From assembly GCF_016598575.1 (NCBI RefSeq), contig NZ_CP066801.1, positions 3,596,001-3,660,000 on the forward strand: a DNA stretch of 64,000 nt. The letters run 5' to 3'. The DNA is from Streptomyces sp. HSG2 (lineage in GTDB: Bacteria; Actinomycetota; Actinomycetes; Streptomycetales; Streptomycetaceae). The notes below the pieces were generated by a model that was given only the letters and a program-made list of their open reading frames with translations, had not been told where the DNA came from and did no database searches. This document shows positions 53,635-64,000 of this stretch, in pieces. Positions within the stretch are counted from its first letter, which is position 1. Every line of letters starts with the position of its first letter. The translations under genes were made by a program, and so were the position numbers.

Positions 53635-54624
53635 ATGGCCAGGAAGACTGCGAACGACGACCCTCTCGCCCCGGTGACCCTCGCGGTGGGGCCCGAGGAG
53701 CTGCTGCTCGACCGCGCCGTACGGGAGGTGGTCGACGCCGCGCGGGCGGCCGATCCCGACACCGACGTGCGCGACCTGACGCCGGATCGGTTGCCTCCCG
53801 GAGCGCTGGCCGAGTGGACCAGCCCGTCGTTGTTCGCCGAGCGGAAGGTCCTCGTCTTCCGCGCCGCGCAGGACCTGTCCGCGGACACGGTCAAGGACTT
53901 GAAGGCCTACCTGGCCGCGCCGGCGGAGGAGATCGTCCTCGTGCTGCTGCACGCGGGAGGCGCGAAGGGCAAGGGTGTGCTGGACGCCGCGCGGCGCGTG
54001 GGCGCGCGCGAGGTCGCCTGCCCGAAGATGACCAAGCCGGCGGAGCGGCTCGGCTTCGTCCGCGGCGAGTTCCGTGCCGCCGGGCGGTCGGCGGCTCCGG
54101 AGGCCTGCCAGGCCCTGGTCGACGCGATCGGTGGCGACCTGCGGGAGTTGGCGTCGGCGGTGGCCCAGCTCGCGGCGGACGTCGAGGGCCCGATCGACGA
54201 GGAGGTCGTGGGTCGGTACTACACGGGGCGGGCCGAGGCTTCCAGTTTCACCGTCGCCGATCGCGCGGTGGAGGGGCGGGCCGCGGAGGCTTTGGAGGCC
54301 CTGCGGTGGTCGCTGTCCACCGGGGTGGCTCCGGTGCTGATCACCAGTGCGCTGGCACAGGGCGTCCGGGCGATCGGCAGACTGTCCGCCGCCCGAGGGG
54401 GGCGACCCGCCGATCTCGCCCGGGAGTTGGGCATGCCGCCGTGGAAGGTGGACCGGGTGCGCAGACAGGCGGCCGGATGGACGCCCGACGCGGTGGCGGC
54501 GGCCCTGCGCGCGGTGGCGGTCGCCGACGCGGGGGTGAAGGGCGGCGGCGACGACCCCGGGTACGCGCTGGAGAGGGCGGTCGTCGCGGTCGCCCGCGCG
54601 GCGCGCTCCCGGGGAGGTCGGTGA
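53635..54624 (+). CDS. holA: DNA polymerase III subunit delta
   Basis: Delta opens the beta clamp as part of the clamp loader. 329 aa, MARKTANDDPLAPVTLAVGP.... Family sequences: SPSLFAERKVLVFRAAQDLS, VLVLLHAGGAKGKGVLDAAR and AEASSFTVADRAVEGRAAEA. ATG 53635 was chosen because Streptomyces homologues begin MARKTA; an upstream in-frame GTG at 53605 is unsupported. Followed by two hairpins and the convergent rpsT. Confidence 0.95.
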   Translation: MARKTANDDPLAPVTLAVGPEELLLDRAVREVVDAARAADPDTDVRDLTPDRLPPGALAEWTSPSLFAERKVLVFRAAQDLSADTVKDLKAYLAAPAEEIVLVLLHAGGAKGKGVLDAARRVGAREVACPKMTKPAERLGFVRGEFRAAGRSAAPEACQALVDAIGGDLRELASAVAQLAADVEGPIDEEVVGRYYTGRAEASSFTVADRAVEGRAAEALEALRWSLSTGVAPVLITSALAQGVRAIGRLSAARGGRPADLARELGMPPWKVDRVRRQAAGWTPDAVAAALRAVAVADAGVKGGGDDPGYALERAVVAVARAARSRGGR

Positions 54625-54697
54625 GTGGTCGCCGCTCGTCGTGACCAGTGCGGAGGCGTCGTTCCCGATGGTCGGCACGGCGGCGTCCCCGCGCGTG

Positions 54698-54746
54698 CGA
54701 AGACCCCGTCCACCGCCCTGGGGGAGGGCCGTGCACGGGGTCTTCG
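54698..54746 (+). terminator. Hairpin after holA
   Basis: CGAAGACCCCGT (54698-54709) pairs exactly with ACGGGGTCTTCG (54735-54746), loop 25 bases, about 75 bases after the holA stop. Confidence 0.65.
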
Positions 54747-54756
54747 TCACGTCTGT

Positions 54757-54798
54757 GGACTCGTACCCGCGTGGCGAACGCAGGCCGCGTACGAGTCC
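54757..54798 (-). terminator. Hairpin after rpsT (convergent side)
   Basis: GGACTCGTAC (54757-54766) pairs exactly with GTACGAGTCC (54789-54798), loop 22 bases; 70 bases beyond the rpsT stop on the minus strand. Confidence 0.55.
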
Positions 54799-54867
54799 TC
54801 GTTGCCGGCAGGGGGCGGATGAGAGAGGGCCCGCCCGGTTCCTCCCGGCGATGGGTCGGCCGTGGAG

Positions 54868-55134
54868 TCAGCCCTTGAGGTCGGCGACCCGCTGGGCCAG
54901 AGCCGACTTCTTGTTGGCGGCCTGGTTCTTGTGGATGACACCCTTGGAGGCGGCCTTGTCGAGCCGGCGCGCGGCGGCGCGCTGGTACTCGGTGGCCTTC
55001 TCCACGTCACCCGCGGCAGCGGCCTCGCGAGCCTTGCGGATCGCGGTCTTCAGCGAGGACTTGACGGCCTTGTTGCGCAGCCGCGCCTTCTCGTTGGTCT
55101 TGATCCGCTTCATCTGGGACTTGATGTTCGCCAC
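54868..55134 (-). CDS. rpsT: 30S ribosomal protein S20
   Basis: A small-subunit protein binding 16S rRNA, 88 aa: [20 protein letters not shown]..., ending [12 protein letters not shown]. Length and sequence are standard. The GTG start (plus position 55134) has AGAAGG eight bases upstream. The frame continues upstream but without homology. Divergent from lepA; a possible -10 element TACTGT is at plus positions 55253-55258. Confidence 0.97.
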   Translation of the reverse strand: MANIKSQMKRIKTNEKARLRNKAVKSSLKTAIRKAREAAAAGDVEKATEYQRAAARRLDKAASKGVIHKNQAANKKSALAQRVADLKG

Positions 55135-55380
55135 GTAAGAGCCTTCTCGGGTTCTGGCGCGACCCGCGGGCACCGCTCGGGCCCCCCGGGGTCGTACCGG
55201 TGATGTGTTCCTGAACCGCGCCTCGCGCCGGAGGCACGAGACACAGCCACCCACAGTACCAGCGGGCCGATCGGCGGCCCAAACCCGTCGCCGGTCCCCG
55301 CCCGTGGGACGATGGAGGCTACGTATCGATCCGACCCGAGACCGCAGACACTGCGGACGCCTCAAGAATCAGGACCCTGC

Positions 55381-57252
55381 GTGCCCGCGATCCCTAGCCA
55401 TGTGCCCGAGCCGAGCCGAACCGACCCGGCTCTGATCCGCAACTTCTGCATCATCGCGCACATCGACCACGGCAAGTCCACCCTCGCCGACCGGATGCTG
55501 CAACTGACCGGGGTGGTCGAGCAGCGGCAGATGCGCGCCCAGTACCTCGACCGGATGGACATCGAGCGCGAGCGCGGCATCACGATCAAGTCCCAGGCGG
55601 TGCGACTGCCGTGGGCGCCCACCCGCGACAAGGACAGCACGCACATCCTCAACATGATCGACACGCCGGGCCACGTCGACTTCACGTACGAGGTCTCGCG
55701 TTCGCTCGCCGCGTGCGAGGGGACCGTGTTGCTGGTCGACGCCGCTCAGGGCATCGAGGCGCAGACCCTCGCCAACCTGTATCTGGCGATGGAGAACGAC
55801 CTCACGATCATCCCGGTGTTGAACAAGATCGACCTGCCGGCCGCACAGCCCGAGAAGTTCGCCGAGGAACTCGCCAACCTGGTGGGTTGCGAGCCGGACG
55901 ACGTCCTGAAGGTCTCGGCCAAGACCGGCCTCGGCGTCGAGGATCTGTTGGACAAGGTCGTCGCCGACGTGCCGCCGCCCGTAGGGGTCGCCGACGCCCC
56001 GGCCCGCGCGATGATCTTCGATTCGGTCTACGACTCCTACCGAGGCGTGGTGACCTACGTCAGGGTCGTCGACGGACGGCTCAACAAGCGCGAGCGGATC
56101 CGGATGATGTCCACAGGCGCCACGCACGAGCTGCTGGAGATCGGCACCAACTCGCCCGAGATGCAGGCCGCCGACGGTCTCGGTGTCGGCGAGGTGGGCT
56201 ACCTCATCACCGGGGTGAAGGACGTCCGACAGTCCAAGGTGGGGGACACCGTCACCAGCCAGCACAAGGGCGCCGAGGGCGCGCTGGGCGGCTACAAGGA
56301 CCCCAAGCCGATGGTGTTCTCGGGTCTCTACCCGCTGGACGGCTCCGACTACCCGGAGCTGCGCGAGGCGCTGGACAAGCTCCAGCTCAACGACGCGGCC
56401 CTGGTCTACGAGCCGGAGACCTCCGCGGCGCTCGGCTTCGGCTTCCGCGTCGGCTTCCTCGGCCTGTTGCACCTGGACGTGGTCCGGGAACGCCTGGAGC
56501 GGGAGTTCGGGCTCGACCTGATCGCCACGGCGCCCAACGTCGTCTACCGCGTGATCATGGAGGACGGCGAGGAGATCCAGGTCACCAACCCCAGCGAGTT
56601 CCCCGAAGGCAAGATCGCCGAGGTTTTCGAACCGGTCGTGCGGGCGACCCTCCTGGCCCCCACCGAGTTCATCGGGGCGATCATGGAGCTGTGCCAGACC
56701 CGGCGCGGCAACCTGCTCGGCATGGACTACCTCTCGGAGGATCGGGTGGAGATCCGCTACACCCTCCCGCTCGCCGAGATCGTCTTCGACTTCTTCGACC
56801 AGTTGAAGTCCAAGACCCGGGGTTACGCCTCGCTGGACTACGAGCCCACCGGAGAGCAGTCCAGCTCGCTCGTCAAGGTCGACATCCTGCTGCACGGCGA
56901 CAAGGTCGACGCCTTCTCCGCCATCACCCACAAGGAGCAGGCATACGCCTACGGGGTGAGGCTCGTCGCCAAGCTGAAGGAGCTGATCCCGCGCCAGAAC
57001 TTCGAGGTGCCGGTCCAGGCCGCCATCGGCTCCCGCGTGATCGCCCGTGAGACCATCCGCGCCATCCGCAAGGACGTCCTCGCCAAGTGCTACGGCGGTG
57101 ACATCTCCCGCAAGCGGAAGCTGCTGGAGAAGCAGAAGGAGGGCAAGAAGCGCATGAAGATGGTCGGCTCGGTGGAGGTCCCCCAGGAAGCCTTCATCGC
57201 GGTGCTCTCCAGCGACGACGGCGGAGGCAAGTCCGGCAAGGCCAAGGGCTGA
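55381..57252 (+). CDS. lepA: Elongation factor 4 (LepA) back-translocase
   Basis: A ribosome-associated GTPase of 623 aa. GTP-binding motifs: AHIDHGKST (G1), DTPGHVDF (G3) and NKID (G4); the LepA-specific C-terminus contains [25 protein letters not shown] 55381 ([21 protein letters not shown]) matches the start of Streptomyces homologues; CAGGAC lies eight bases upstream. Divergent from rpsT by 246 bp. Confidence 0.97.
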   Translation: MPAIPSHVPEPSRTDPALIRNFCIIAHIDHGKSTLADRMLQLTGVVEQRQMRAQYLDRMDIERERGITIKSQAVRLPWAPTRDKDSTHILNMIDTPGHVDFTYEVSRSLAACEGTVLLVDAAQGIEAQTLANLYLAMENDLTIIPVLNKIDLPAAQPEKFAEELANLVGCEPDDVLKVSAKTGLGVEDLLDKVVADVPPPVGVADAPARAMIFDSVYDSYRGVVTYVRVVDGRLNKRERIRMMSTGATHELLEIGTNSPEMQAADGLGVGEVGYLITGVKDVRQSKVGDTVTSQHKGAEGALGGYKDPKPMVFSGLYPLDGSDYPELREALDKLQLNDAALVYEPETSAALGFGFRVGFLGLLHLDVVRERLEREFGLDLIATAPNVVYRVIMEDGEEIQVTNPSEFPEGKIAEVFEPVVRATLLAPTEFIGAIMELCQTRRGNLLGMDYLSEDRVEIRYTLPLAEIVFDFFDQLKSKTRGYASLDYEPTGEQSSSLVKVDILLHGDKVDAFSAITHKEQAYAYGVRLVAKLKELIPRQNFEVPVQAAIGSRVIARETIRAIRKDVLAKCYGGDISRKRKLLEKQKEGKKRMKMVGSVEVPQEAFIAVLSSDDGGGKSGKAKG

Positions 57253-57717
57253 GGGCTCCGCCTCTCGGGGGAGGGTTCCCTCGCTTTCGAAGTCGACGCC
57301 GGCCATGGTCCCGTCTCCGTCGCTCGACGGAGACGGGACCATGGCGTCCTCCGGGCCGCGCGGGCCGGGTGGGGCAGGAGGTCTCCGCCGCCGGCGGCAC
57401 GTTCTCGCGCGGTCGCGGTCGCGGTATCCGGCGCCGTTCCGCTCGGCCGTATCTCCACCCCGTCCGCCGCCGCCGCGGACGTCCTGTGAGGCCGAGGGCC
57501 GCTCGGCGAGCCCGAGCCCTCGGCGTGCCGGTCGGCGCCCTACCGGGAAAGCTGGGAGGTGCCGCCCCTTACGCGGGCGCCGACCGGCCCTTAGCCTGTC
57601 CCTGCCCTCTGGTCGCTTGTGAGTTGAACAAATGGCCGAAAATCGACCCTTCAGTCACATCCCGAGACCGACCAGCCCCACCTGAGCCAGCCGCACCATC
57701 GCGGTCCGGAGGATGTC
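57253..57717 (+). other. 465-bp region between lepA and the acyl-CoA ligase gene
   Basis: It begins with the lepA terminator hairpin (57302-57345). The rest holds no convincing gene. A patch at 57615-57650 (TTGTGAGTTGAACAAATGG) is strikingly AT-rich for this genome and probably carries the promoter of the next gene; TTGAAC at 57623-57628 is a possible -35 element. Confidence 0.5.
57302..57345 (+). terminator. 21-bp perfect hairpin after lepA
   Basis: Positions 57302-57322 pair with 57325-57345 without mismatch; only two bases (CT) lie between the arms. It starts 50 bases after the lepA stop. Confidence 0.85.
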
Positions 57718-59595
<1,878 letters not shown>

Positions 59596-59797
59596 TCGCG
59601 CTCGTCCCGGTGGAGGGTCCCGCGCGGCGCGTGACCCTCCACGCGCGCTCCGGTCGGCTTCCCCGAGCCCTTCCCATAGCACGGCCACCGGTACGGCCAC
59701 CGACTTCGGTGACTCCGTGTTCACGCGACGGTTCGGTCTGTCACCCTGTCGGCAACGACCGTGGTGCCGTCCGCACGAACTTCCCGGGGAGCCGTCC

Positions 59798-62008
59798 ATG
59801 GGGGCCATTCCGACGCAGCGGGAGACCACCGCCCGCGCCGGCGGGTCGTCCCCGCACGGCGCCGAGACGACCGCCCAGATCCGTGCCACCCTGCCCGGAA
59901 GCTCCCTCGCCCCCGGAGCCGCCAGAGCGCTCCTGCGCCTCGCGCTCGCGGACTGGGCGGGCCCGCGTCCGCCCGGAGCCGAACGCTTCGTCGAGGACGC
60001 CCTCCTGGTGGTGAGCGAGCTGGTCACCAACGCGGTCGTGCACACCGGCACCGACATCGAGGTGGCCTTCCGGCTGGAAGAGGACGGCGCTCTGGTGGTC
60101 GAGGCCTGCGACCGCGGCCCCTGCGCCCCCCCGGCGCGCGGTGCCTCGCCGGGGTTGTTCGACGCACCGGAGCACGGTCGCGGCCTCGGCCTGGTGGCCG
60201 GCCTCGCCGATTCCTGGGGCATCACCCACCGCGGAGGTGCCAAGACGGTCTGGGCGCGGCTGCCGCCGCCTGGCACCCCGCCCCTCGCCGGGCCCGGCGG
60301 CTCCGGCGAGGAGGGGGCGCACCACGGCCTCGGCATGGCGCCGCCGCCCGTCGGTGGTCCCCCGCCCGAGGCGTACGCCCGCCCTCTCGGCTGGCCGGAC
60401 CCGGAGCCCGTGGGAGGCCGGGACCACCCCGAGGAGCCGGGGCGAACCGCGGCAGCGCCCCCGCACGGTGACCCGGGCTCCCCGACATCCCGGGGGCGGG
60501 GACCCGACTCGCTCGCCCACGCACGCCACGACCCCGACCGCTCCCACTCGCTCCCCGCCTCCTGGGGGCGCGATGACGCCCCGGTCCCCTGGGCGCCTCC
60601 GGCGGAGACCGTCGTCCGGGAGGGTCATCCCGCCCGGAGCGCGGGTCCCCGGCGGGAGGTGGACGCGACGTGGGGGTCCTCCGTCGCCTCCACCCGCCTC
60701 GACCGGCGGGACCGCGAGTGGCTGGGGCGAGGGGCCCTGTCCTTCCTCGCCGAGGCGTCCGATCTGCTCGCCGGCCAGCTCGACGAGGATCGCGTGGTCT
60801 CCCTCACCGGCCGGCTCATCGTGCCCCGCATCGCCGACTGGTGCGCGGTCTGGTTGGAGGACGACTCTCCGGGGAGTCCGGCCGCGGGCACCCGGCTGGC
60901 CCGGGTCTGGCACGACAGCGAGAGCCGTGCGGAGGAGTTGCGTCGGGTCCTGGAGCGGGAATCGCCGCGCCCGCCCGACCCCGCCCACGCGGGTCCCGAC
61001 AACCATCCGTGGCCCGGTGAGGCGTTCGGGCCCGGCGCGAGCAGGGGCGCCGCCCTCGCCTTCCGTCTCGCCGCGGGTGGCCGTCCGGTGGGAACCCTCG
61101 TGATCGGACGCGAGGGACCGACCTCCCTCCCCGACGAGATCACCGGCCTCGTGGAGGACCTCGCGCGACGGGTGGCGCTGGCGGTCGGCACGGCACGCCG
61201 CTACGCACGCCAGGCCACCATCAGCGCGGTCCTCCAGCGCGGGCTGCTGCCGGGAGCCGTCGCCGAGATCCCGGGAGTGCGCACGGCGCTGGTCCACGAG
61301 CCCTTCGACAAGGGCGGCCCCAGCGGCGACTTCTACGATCTCTTCCCGGCCGGGGACGGCCGCTGGTGCTTCGCCGTGGGCGACGTTCAGGGCAAGGGCC
61401 CCGAGGCCGCCGTCGTGATCGGGCTGGTCCGACCCTGGCTTCGGCTGCTGGCCCGCGAAGGGTACGGCGTTCCGGGGGTGTTGGACCGCCTCAACCAACT
61501 CCTCCTCGACGACGCCACGGAGGCCGCCGACGCCGCGGCGCGGGCTCTGGTCGCCGCCGGGGCCCGGCCCTTCGCGCCCGGCGACGGCCCGCAGACCCGC
61601 TTCCTGTCCTTGCTCTACGGCGAGCTGTCGCCCGTCGAGGGAGGCGGCCTGCGCTGCACGCTCGCAGCCGCCGGACATCCGTTGCCCCTGCTCCTCGCCC
61701 CCGACGGGGCCGTCCGCGTGGTGGCGCGACCACAGACCCTCCTGGGCGTCGTCGAGGACGTGGCCTACGTCTCGGACACCCTCGAACTGGCCTCGGGCGA
61801 CACCCTGCTCTGCGTCACCGACGGAGTCACGGAACGTCGCGACGGTCACCGGCAGCTCGACGACGGAGACGGCCTCGCCGCGGCGTTCGCCGCGTGCGCC
61901 GGGCTGGACGCCGAGCGGATCGCCGAGTCGCTGCGCTCGCTCGTCCACGACTTCGGGGACCACCCGCCCGCCGACGACGTGGCGATGCTGGTCCTGCAGA
62001 CGGAGTGA
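59798..62008 (+). CDS. SpoIIE-type phosphatase with HATPase and GAF domains
   Basis: 736 aa, soluble. Residues about 40-145 are an anti-sigma-type ATPase domain (ELVTNAVVHTG N box near 75; GRGLGLVAGLAD G box near 128). A Pro/Gly/Asp-rich linker of about 150 residues follows. A GAF-like sensor domain lies at about 310-470 (LSFLAEASDLLAGQLDEDRV). The PP2C/SpoIIE phosphatase is at about 475-735: GGPSGDFYDLF, AVGDVQGKGPEAA, VTDGVTERRD and PADDVAML supply the metal-binding Asp residues. Such fusions combine kinase and phosphatase halves of the partner-switch that controls alternative sigma factors. Its STAS target is not encoded nearby. ATG 59798 has GGGGAG six bases upstream. Confidence 0.9.
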   Translation: MGAIPTQRETTARAGGSSPHGAETTAQIRATLPGSSLAPGAARALLRLALADWAGPRPPGAERFVEDALLVVSELVTNAVVHTGTDIEVAFRLEEDGALVVEACDRGPCAPPARGASPGLFDAPEHGRGLGLVAGLADSWGITHRGGAKTVWARLPPPGTPPLAGPGGSGEEGAHHGLGMAPPPVGGPPPEAYARPLGWPDPEPVGGRDHPEEPGRTAAAPPHGDPGSPTSRGRGPDSLAHARHDPDRSHSLPASWGRDDAPVPWAPPAETVVREGHPARSAGPRREVDATWGSSVASTRLDRRDREWLGRGALSFLAEASDLLAGQLDEDRVVSLTGRLIVPRIADWCAVWLEDDSPGSPAAGTRLARVWHDSESRAEELRRVLERESPRPPDPAHAGPDNHPWPGEAFGPGASRGAALAFRLAAGGRPVGTLVIGREGPTSLPDEITGLVEDLARRVALAVGTARRYARQATISAVLQRGLLPGAVAEIPGVRTALVHEPFDKGGPSGDFYDLFPAGDGRWCFAVGDVQGKGPEAAVVIGLVRPWLRLLAREGYGVPGVLDRLNQLLLDDATEAADAAARALVAAGARPFAPGDGPQTRFLSLLYGELSPVEGGGLRCTLAAAGHPLPLLLAPDGAVRVVARPQTLLGVVEDVAYVSDTLELASGDTLLCVTDGVTERRDGHRQLDDGDGLAAAFAACAGLDAERIAESLRSLVHDFGDHPPADDVAMLVLQTE

Positions 62009-62115
62009 TCCCCGCCACGCCCCCGGGCCGGCCGAACCGCCTCCCGAGGGCGTGGCACGTCCCTCGCCCCGGCGCCCGCGGCGCCCTCCCGCGCCGAAGG
62101 GGCACCGGGGTGCGG

Positions 62116-62128
62116 GACAATGGGCGTC
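62116..62128 (+). promoter_or_regulatory. Candidate -10 box of a leaderless hemW transcript
   Basis: GACAAT at 62116-62121 ends seven bases before ATG 62129. Confidence 0.45.
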
Positions 62129-63361
62129 ATGCCCTCCGCTCTCCCCGACGGCGTCCCCGTCCCCGCCGACGGCGCCCTGCCGGCGTCCGCGCTCGCCGGG
62201 GCCGCGCACCGTCCCCTCGGCTTCTACCTGCACGTCCCGTACTGCGCGACCCGCTGCGGCTACTGCGACTTCAACACCTACACCGCCACCGAGCTTCGGG
62301 GGTCCGGTGGCGTCCTCGCCTCCCGCGACGCCTACGCCGACACGCTGGTCGAGGAGGTGCGTCTGGCCCGCAAGGTGCTCGGAGACGACCCGCGTCCCGT
62401 CGGGACGGTGTTCGTGGGCGGGGGCACGCCGACCCTCCTCCCCGCCGAGGACCTGGTGCGGATGGTGCGGGCCGTGCGCGAGGAGTTCGGCCTCGCGCCG
62501 GACGCGGAGATCACCACGGAGGCGAATCCGGAGACCGTCGACCCCGCGTACCTCGCCGCCCTGCGCGCGGGCGGCTTCGACCGGATCTCCTTCGGGATGC
62601 AGAGCGCCCGCCCCCACGTCCTGAGAATCCTGGACCGTACCCACACGCCCGGCCGGCCGGAAGCCTGCGTCGCCGAGGCCCGCGCCGCCGGTTTCGACCA
62701 CGTCAACCTCGACCTGATCTACGGCACGCCGGGCGAGTCCGACGACGACTGGCGGGCCTCCCTCGACGCGGCCGTCGCCGCCGGCCCCGACCACGTCTCG
62801 GCGTACGCCCTGATCGTCGAGGAGGGTACTCGGCTCGCCCGACGTGTCAGAGGCGGGGAGATCCCCATGACCGACGACGACGTCCACGCCGACCGGTACC
62901 TGATCGCCGAGGAGCGCCTCTCGGCGGCCGGCTTCGCCTGGTACGAGGTGTCCAACTGGTCCACCACCCGGGCCGGGAGATGCCGCCACAACGAGCTGTA
63001 CTGGACGGGCGCCGACTGGTGGGGCGCGGGTCCGGGGGCCCACAGCCACGTCGGAGGGGTGCGTTGGTGGAACGTCAAGCACCCGGGTGCCTACGCCGCC
63101 GCGCTGGGGGCCGGGCGGTCTCCGGGGGCGGGTCGCGAGATCCTGACCGAGGAGGACCGTCGGGTCGAGCGGGTCCTGCTGGAACTGCGGTTGCGGGAGG
63201 GCGTGCCGCTGTCCCTGCTGCGGGAGGGCGGCCTGGCGGCGGCCGGCGGCTTCCTCGCGGACGGGCTGCTGGCCACCGGGCCGTACGAGGAGGGGCGGGC
63301 CGTCCTCACCCTGCGCGGCCGGCTGCTGGCCGACGCCGTCGTCCGGGACCTGGTGGACTGA
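62129..63361 (+). CDS. hemW: Radical SAM haem chaperone HemW
   Basis: 410 aa, related to oxygen-independent coproporphyrinogen oxidase HemN. The SAM cluster motif is CATRCGYC (Cys-x3-Cys-x2-Cys) at about residues 37-44 within HVPYCATRCGYCDFNTYT. Other family segments are VFVGGGTPTLLPAEDL and DLIYGTPGESDDDW. The single-cysteine arrangement after the motif (CDF rather than CxC) points to HemW, a haem-insertion protein, rather than true HemN. I chose ATG 62129 because a -10-like box precedes it; ATG 62120 would add three residues and overlap that box. Confidence 0.88.
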   Translation: MPSALPDGVPVPADGALPASALAGAAHRPLGFYLHVPYCATRCGYCDFNTYTATELRGSGGVLASRDAYADTLVEEVRLARKVLGDDPRPVGTVFVGGGTPTLLPAEDLVRMVRAVREEFGLAPDAEITTEANPETVDPAYLAALRAGGFDRISFGMQSARPHVLRILDRTHTPGRPEACVAEARAAGFDHVNLDLIYGTPGESDDDWRASLDAAVAAGPDHVSAYALIVEEGTRLARRVRGGEIPMTDDDVHADRYLIAEERLSAAGFAWYEVSNWSTTRAGRCRHNELYWTGADWWGAGPGAHSHVGGVRWWNVKHPGAYAAALGAGRSPGAGREILTEEDRRVERVLLELRLREGVPLSLLREGGLAAAGGFLADGLLATGPYEEGRAVLTLRGRLLADAVVRDLVD

Positions 63362-63457
63362 CCGGCACATGGGCGGGGACCGGTCCCGCGCCGGGCCGTC
63401 GATGCGGGGACACGGGGGCGGCGGGTCGCGCCGGCCACGACCCGCCGACCCCGTCGG

Positions 63458-64000
63458 TCAGCACCGGCCGTCCTCGGTCAGGAAGTCGATCAGTTCCTCC
63501 ACGCGGCCGAGCAGCTCCGGCTCCAGGTCCCTGTGCGACCGCACTCGGCTCAGGATCGCCCGCCAGGCCGCTCCGGGCTCGCGCGGCCACCCCAGGGCCT
63601 GGCACACGCCCGTCTTCCAGTCCTGGTCGCGAGGCACCCGAGGCCAGCCCGGAATGCCCAGGGTCGACGGTTTCACCGCCTGCCAGACGTCCACGAAGGG
63701 GTGGCCGACGACCAACGTGTGCGGGTCGGTGACGGATCGCGCGATCCGCCACTCCTTCGAACCGGGCACGAGGTGGTCGACCAGGACGCCCAGGCGCGCC
63801 CCCGGTCCCGGGGCGAAGGCGTCGACGATCCGGGGAAGGTCGTCGACGCCTTCCAGGAACTCCACGACGATGCCCTCGACGCGCAGGTCGTCGCCCCAGA
63901 CGCGTTCGATCAACTCGGCGTCGTGCCGCCCCTCCACGTAGATCCGCCCGGGCCGGGCGACGCGCGCGGGGGCGTCCGGCACGGCCACGGATCCGGAAGC
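63458..64000 (-). CDS. DUF3097 family protein, 5' end beyond the window
   Basis: The C-terminal ~180 residues of an actinobacterial DUF3097 protein; the gene enters from beyond position 64000 and its true start is not visible. The segment RIYVEGRHDAELIERVWGDD followed by LGVLVDHLVPGSKEWRIA resembles a Toprim fold (Glu in the first strand, Asp-x-His later), which suggests nucleic-acid or nucleotide-related chemistry, although this is only a resemblance. The end CQALGWPREPGAAW ... LIDFLTEDGRC is typical of the family. Convergent with hemW. Confidence 0.8.
   Translation of the reverse strand, partial: ASGSVAVPDAPARVARPGRIYVEGRHDAELIERVWGDDLRVEGIVVEFLEGVDDLPRIVDAFAPGPGARLGVLVDHLVPGSKEWRIARSVTDPHTLVVGHPFVDVWQAVKPSTLGIPGWPRVPRDQDWKTGVCQALGWPREPGAAWRAILSRVRSHRDLEPELLGRVEELIDFLTEDGRC

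Overview
The window is chromosomal DNA from a high-GC actinomycete, almost certainly Streptomyces or a close relative. The evidence is very high G+C, third-codon-position bias, many GTG starts, and a gene order that from memory matches the Streptomyces core chromosome (valS-folC-ndk-mreBCD-mrdA-rodA ... rne-rplU-rpmA-obg ... proB-proA ... nadD-rsfS ... leuS ... comEA-comEC-holA-rpsT-lepA ... hemW). Most of it is housekeeping sequence. The accessory material is one mobile element, a cell-envelope glycopolymer block and a redox gene pair.

Layout. 1-3412: valS end, folC, a small membrane protein, ndk. 3694-11776: the mre morphogenesis cluster (mreB, mreC, mreD, mrdA/PBP2, rodA), split between mreD and mrdA by a ~1.5 kb IS200/IS605-like element. 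That element carries tnpB, a divergent Arc-like ribbon-helix-helix gene and a similar hairpin in the same orientation at each end. 11965-23452: a CYTH/CHAD protein, then two uncharacterised radical-SAM-family genes directly before a very large RNase E, rplU, rpmA and obg, a ribosome-associated block. 23625-29255: a GalE-type epimerase and two TagF-like polyol-phosphate transferases, one fused to a GT2 glycosyltransferase and one with a membrane N-terminus. 29521-37689: proB, proA, small unknown proteins, an M48 protease, nadD and an LCP/LytR-type protein. 37867-40018: rsfS, a phosphoglycerate-mutase-like phosphatase, and two near-identical tRNA-Ala(GGC) genes flanking two small genes. 40082-43143: a two-gene redox module on the minus strand (haem membrane protein plus NuoF/ferredoxin fusion). 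43455-46498: leuS behind a leader peptide and intrinsic terminator. 46674-57252: a coiled-coil membrane protein, a DegV protein, comEA/comEC, holA, rpsT, lepA. 57718-64000: an acyl-CoA ligase, a SpoIIE-type phosphatase, hemW and a truncated DUF3097 gene.

How the parts connect. MreBCD, PBP2 and RodA make up the spore-wall/elongation machinery. The TagF-like enzymes, the epimerase and the LCP protein downstream are plausibly the wall-glycopolymer branch of the same process. The radical SAM pair, RNase E, L21, L27, Obg and RsfS all point to ribosome maturation.

Regulation visible in the sequence: a clear TTGACC-18-TAAACT promoter before rplU; a leucine-codon leader peptide and terminator before leuS; strong hairpin terminators after rne, galE, the tRNA genes, holA and lepA; and a recurring TANNNT-like -10 box 6-8 nt before start codons, suggesting many leaderless mRNAs. 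The most interesting places are the TnpB/Arc element inside the mre operon, the CTG-initiated radical-SAM-associated gene beside RNase E, the haem/NuoF-ferredoxin pair with altered Fe-S ligands, and the leuS attenuator.
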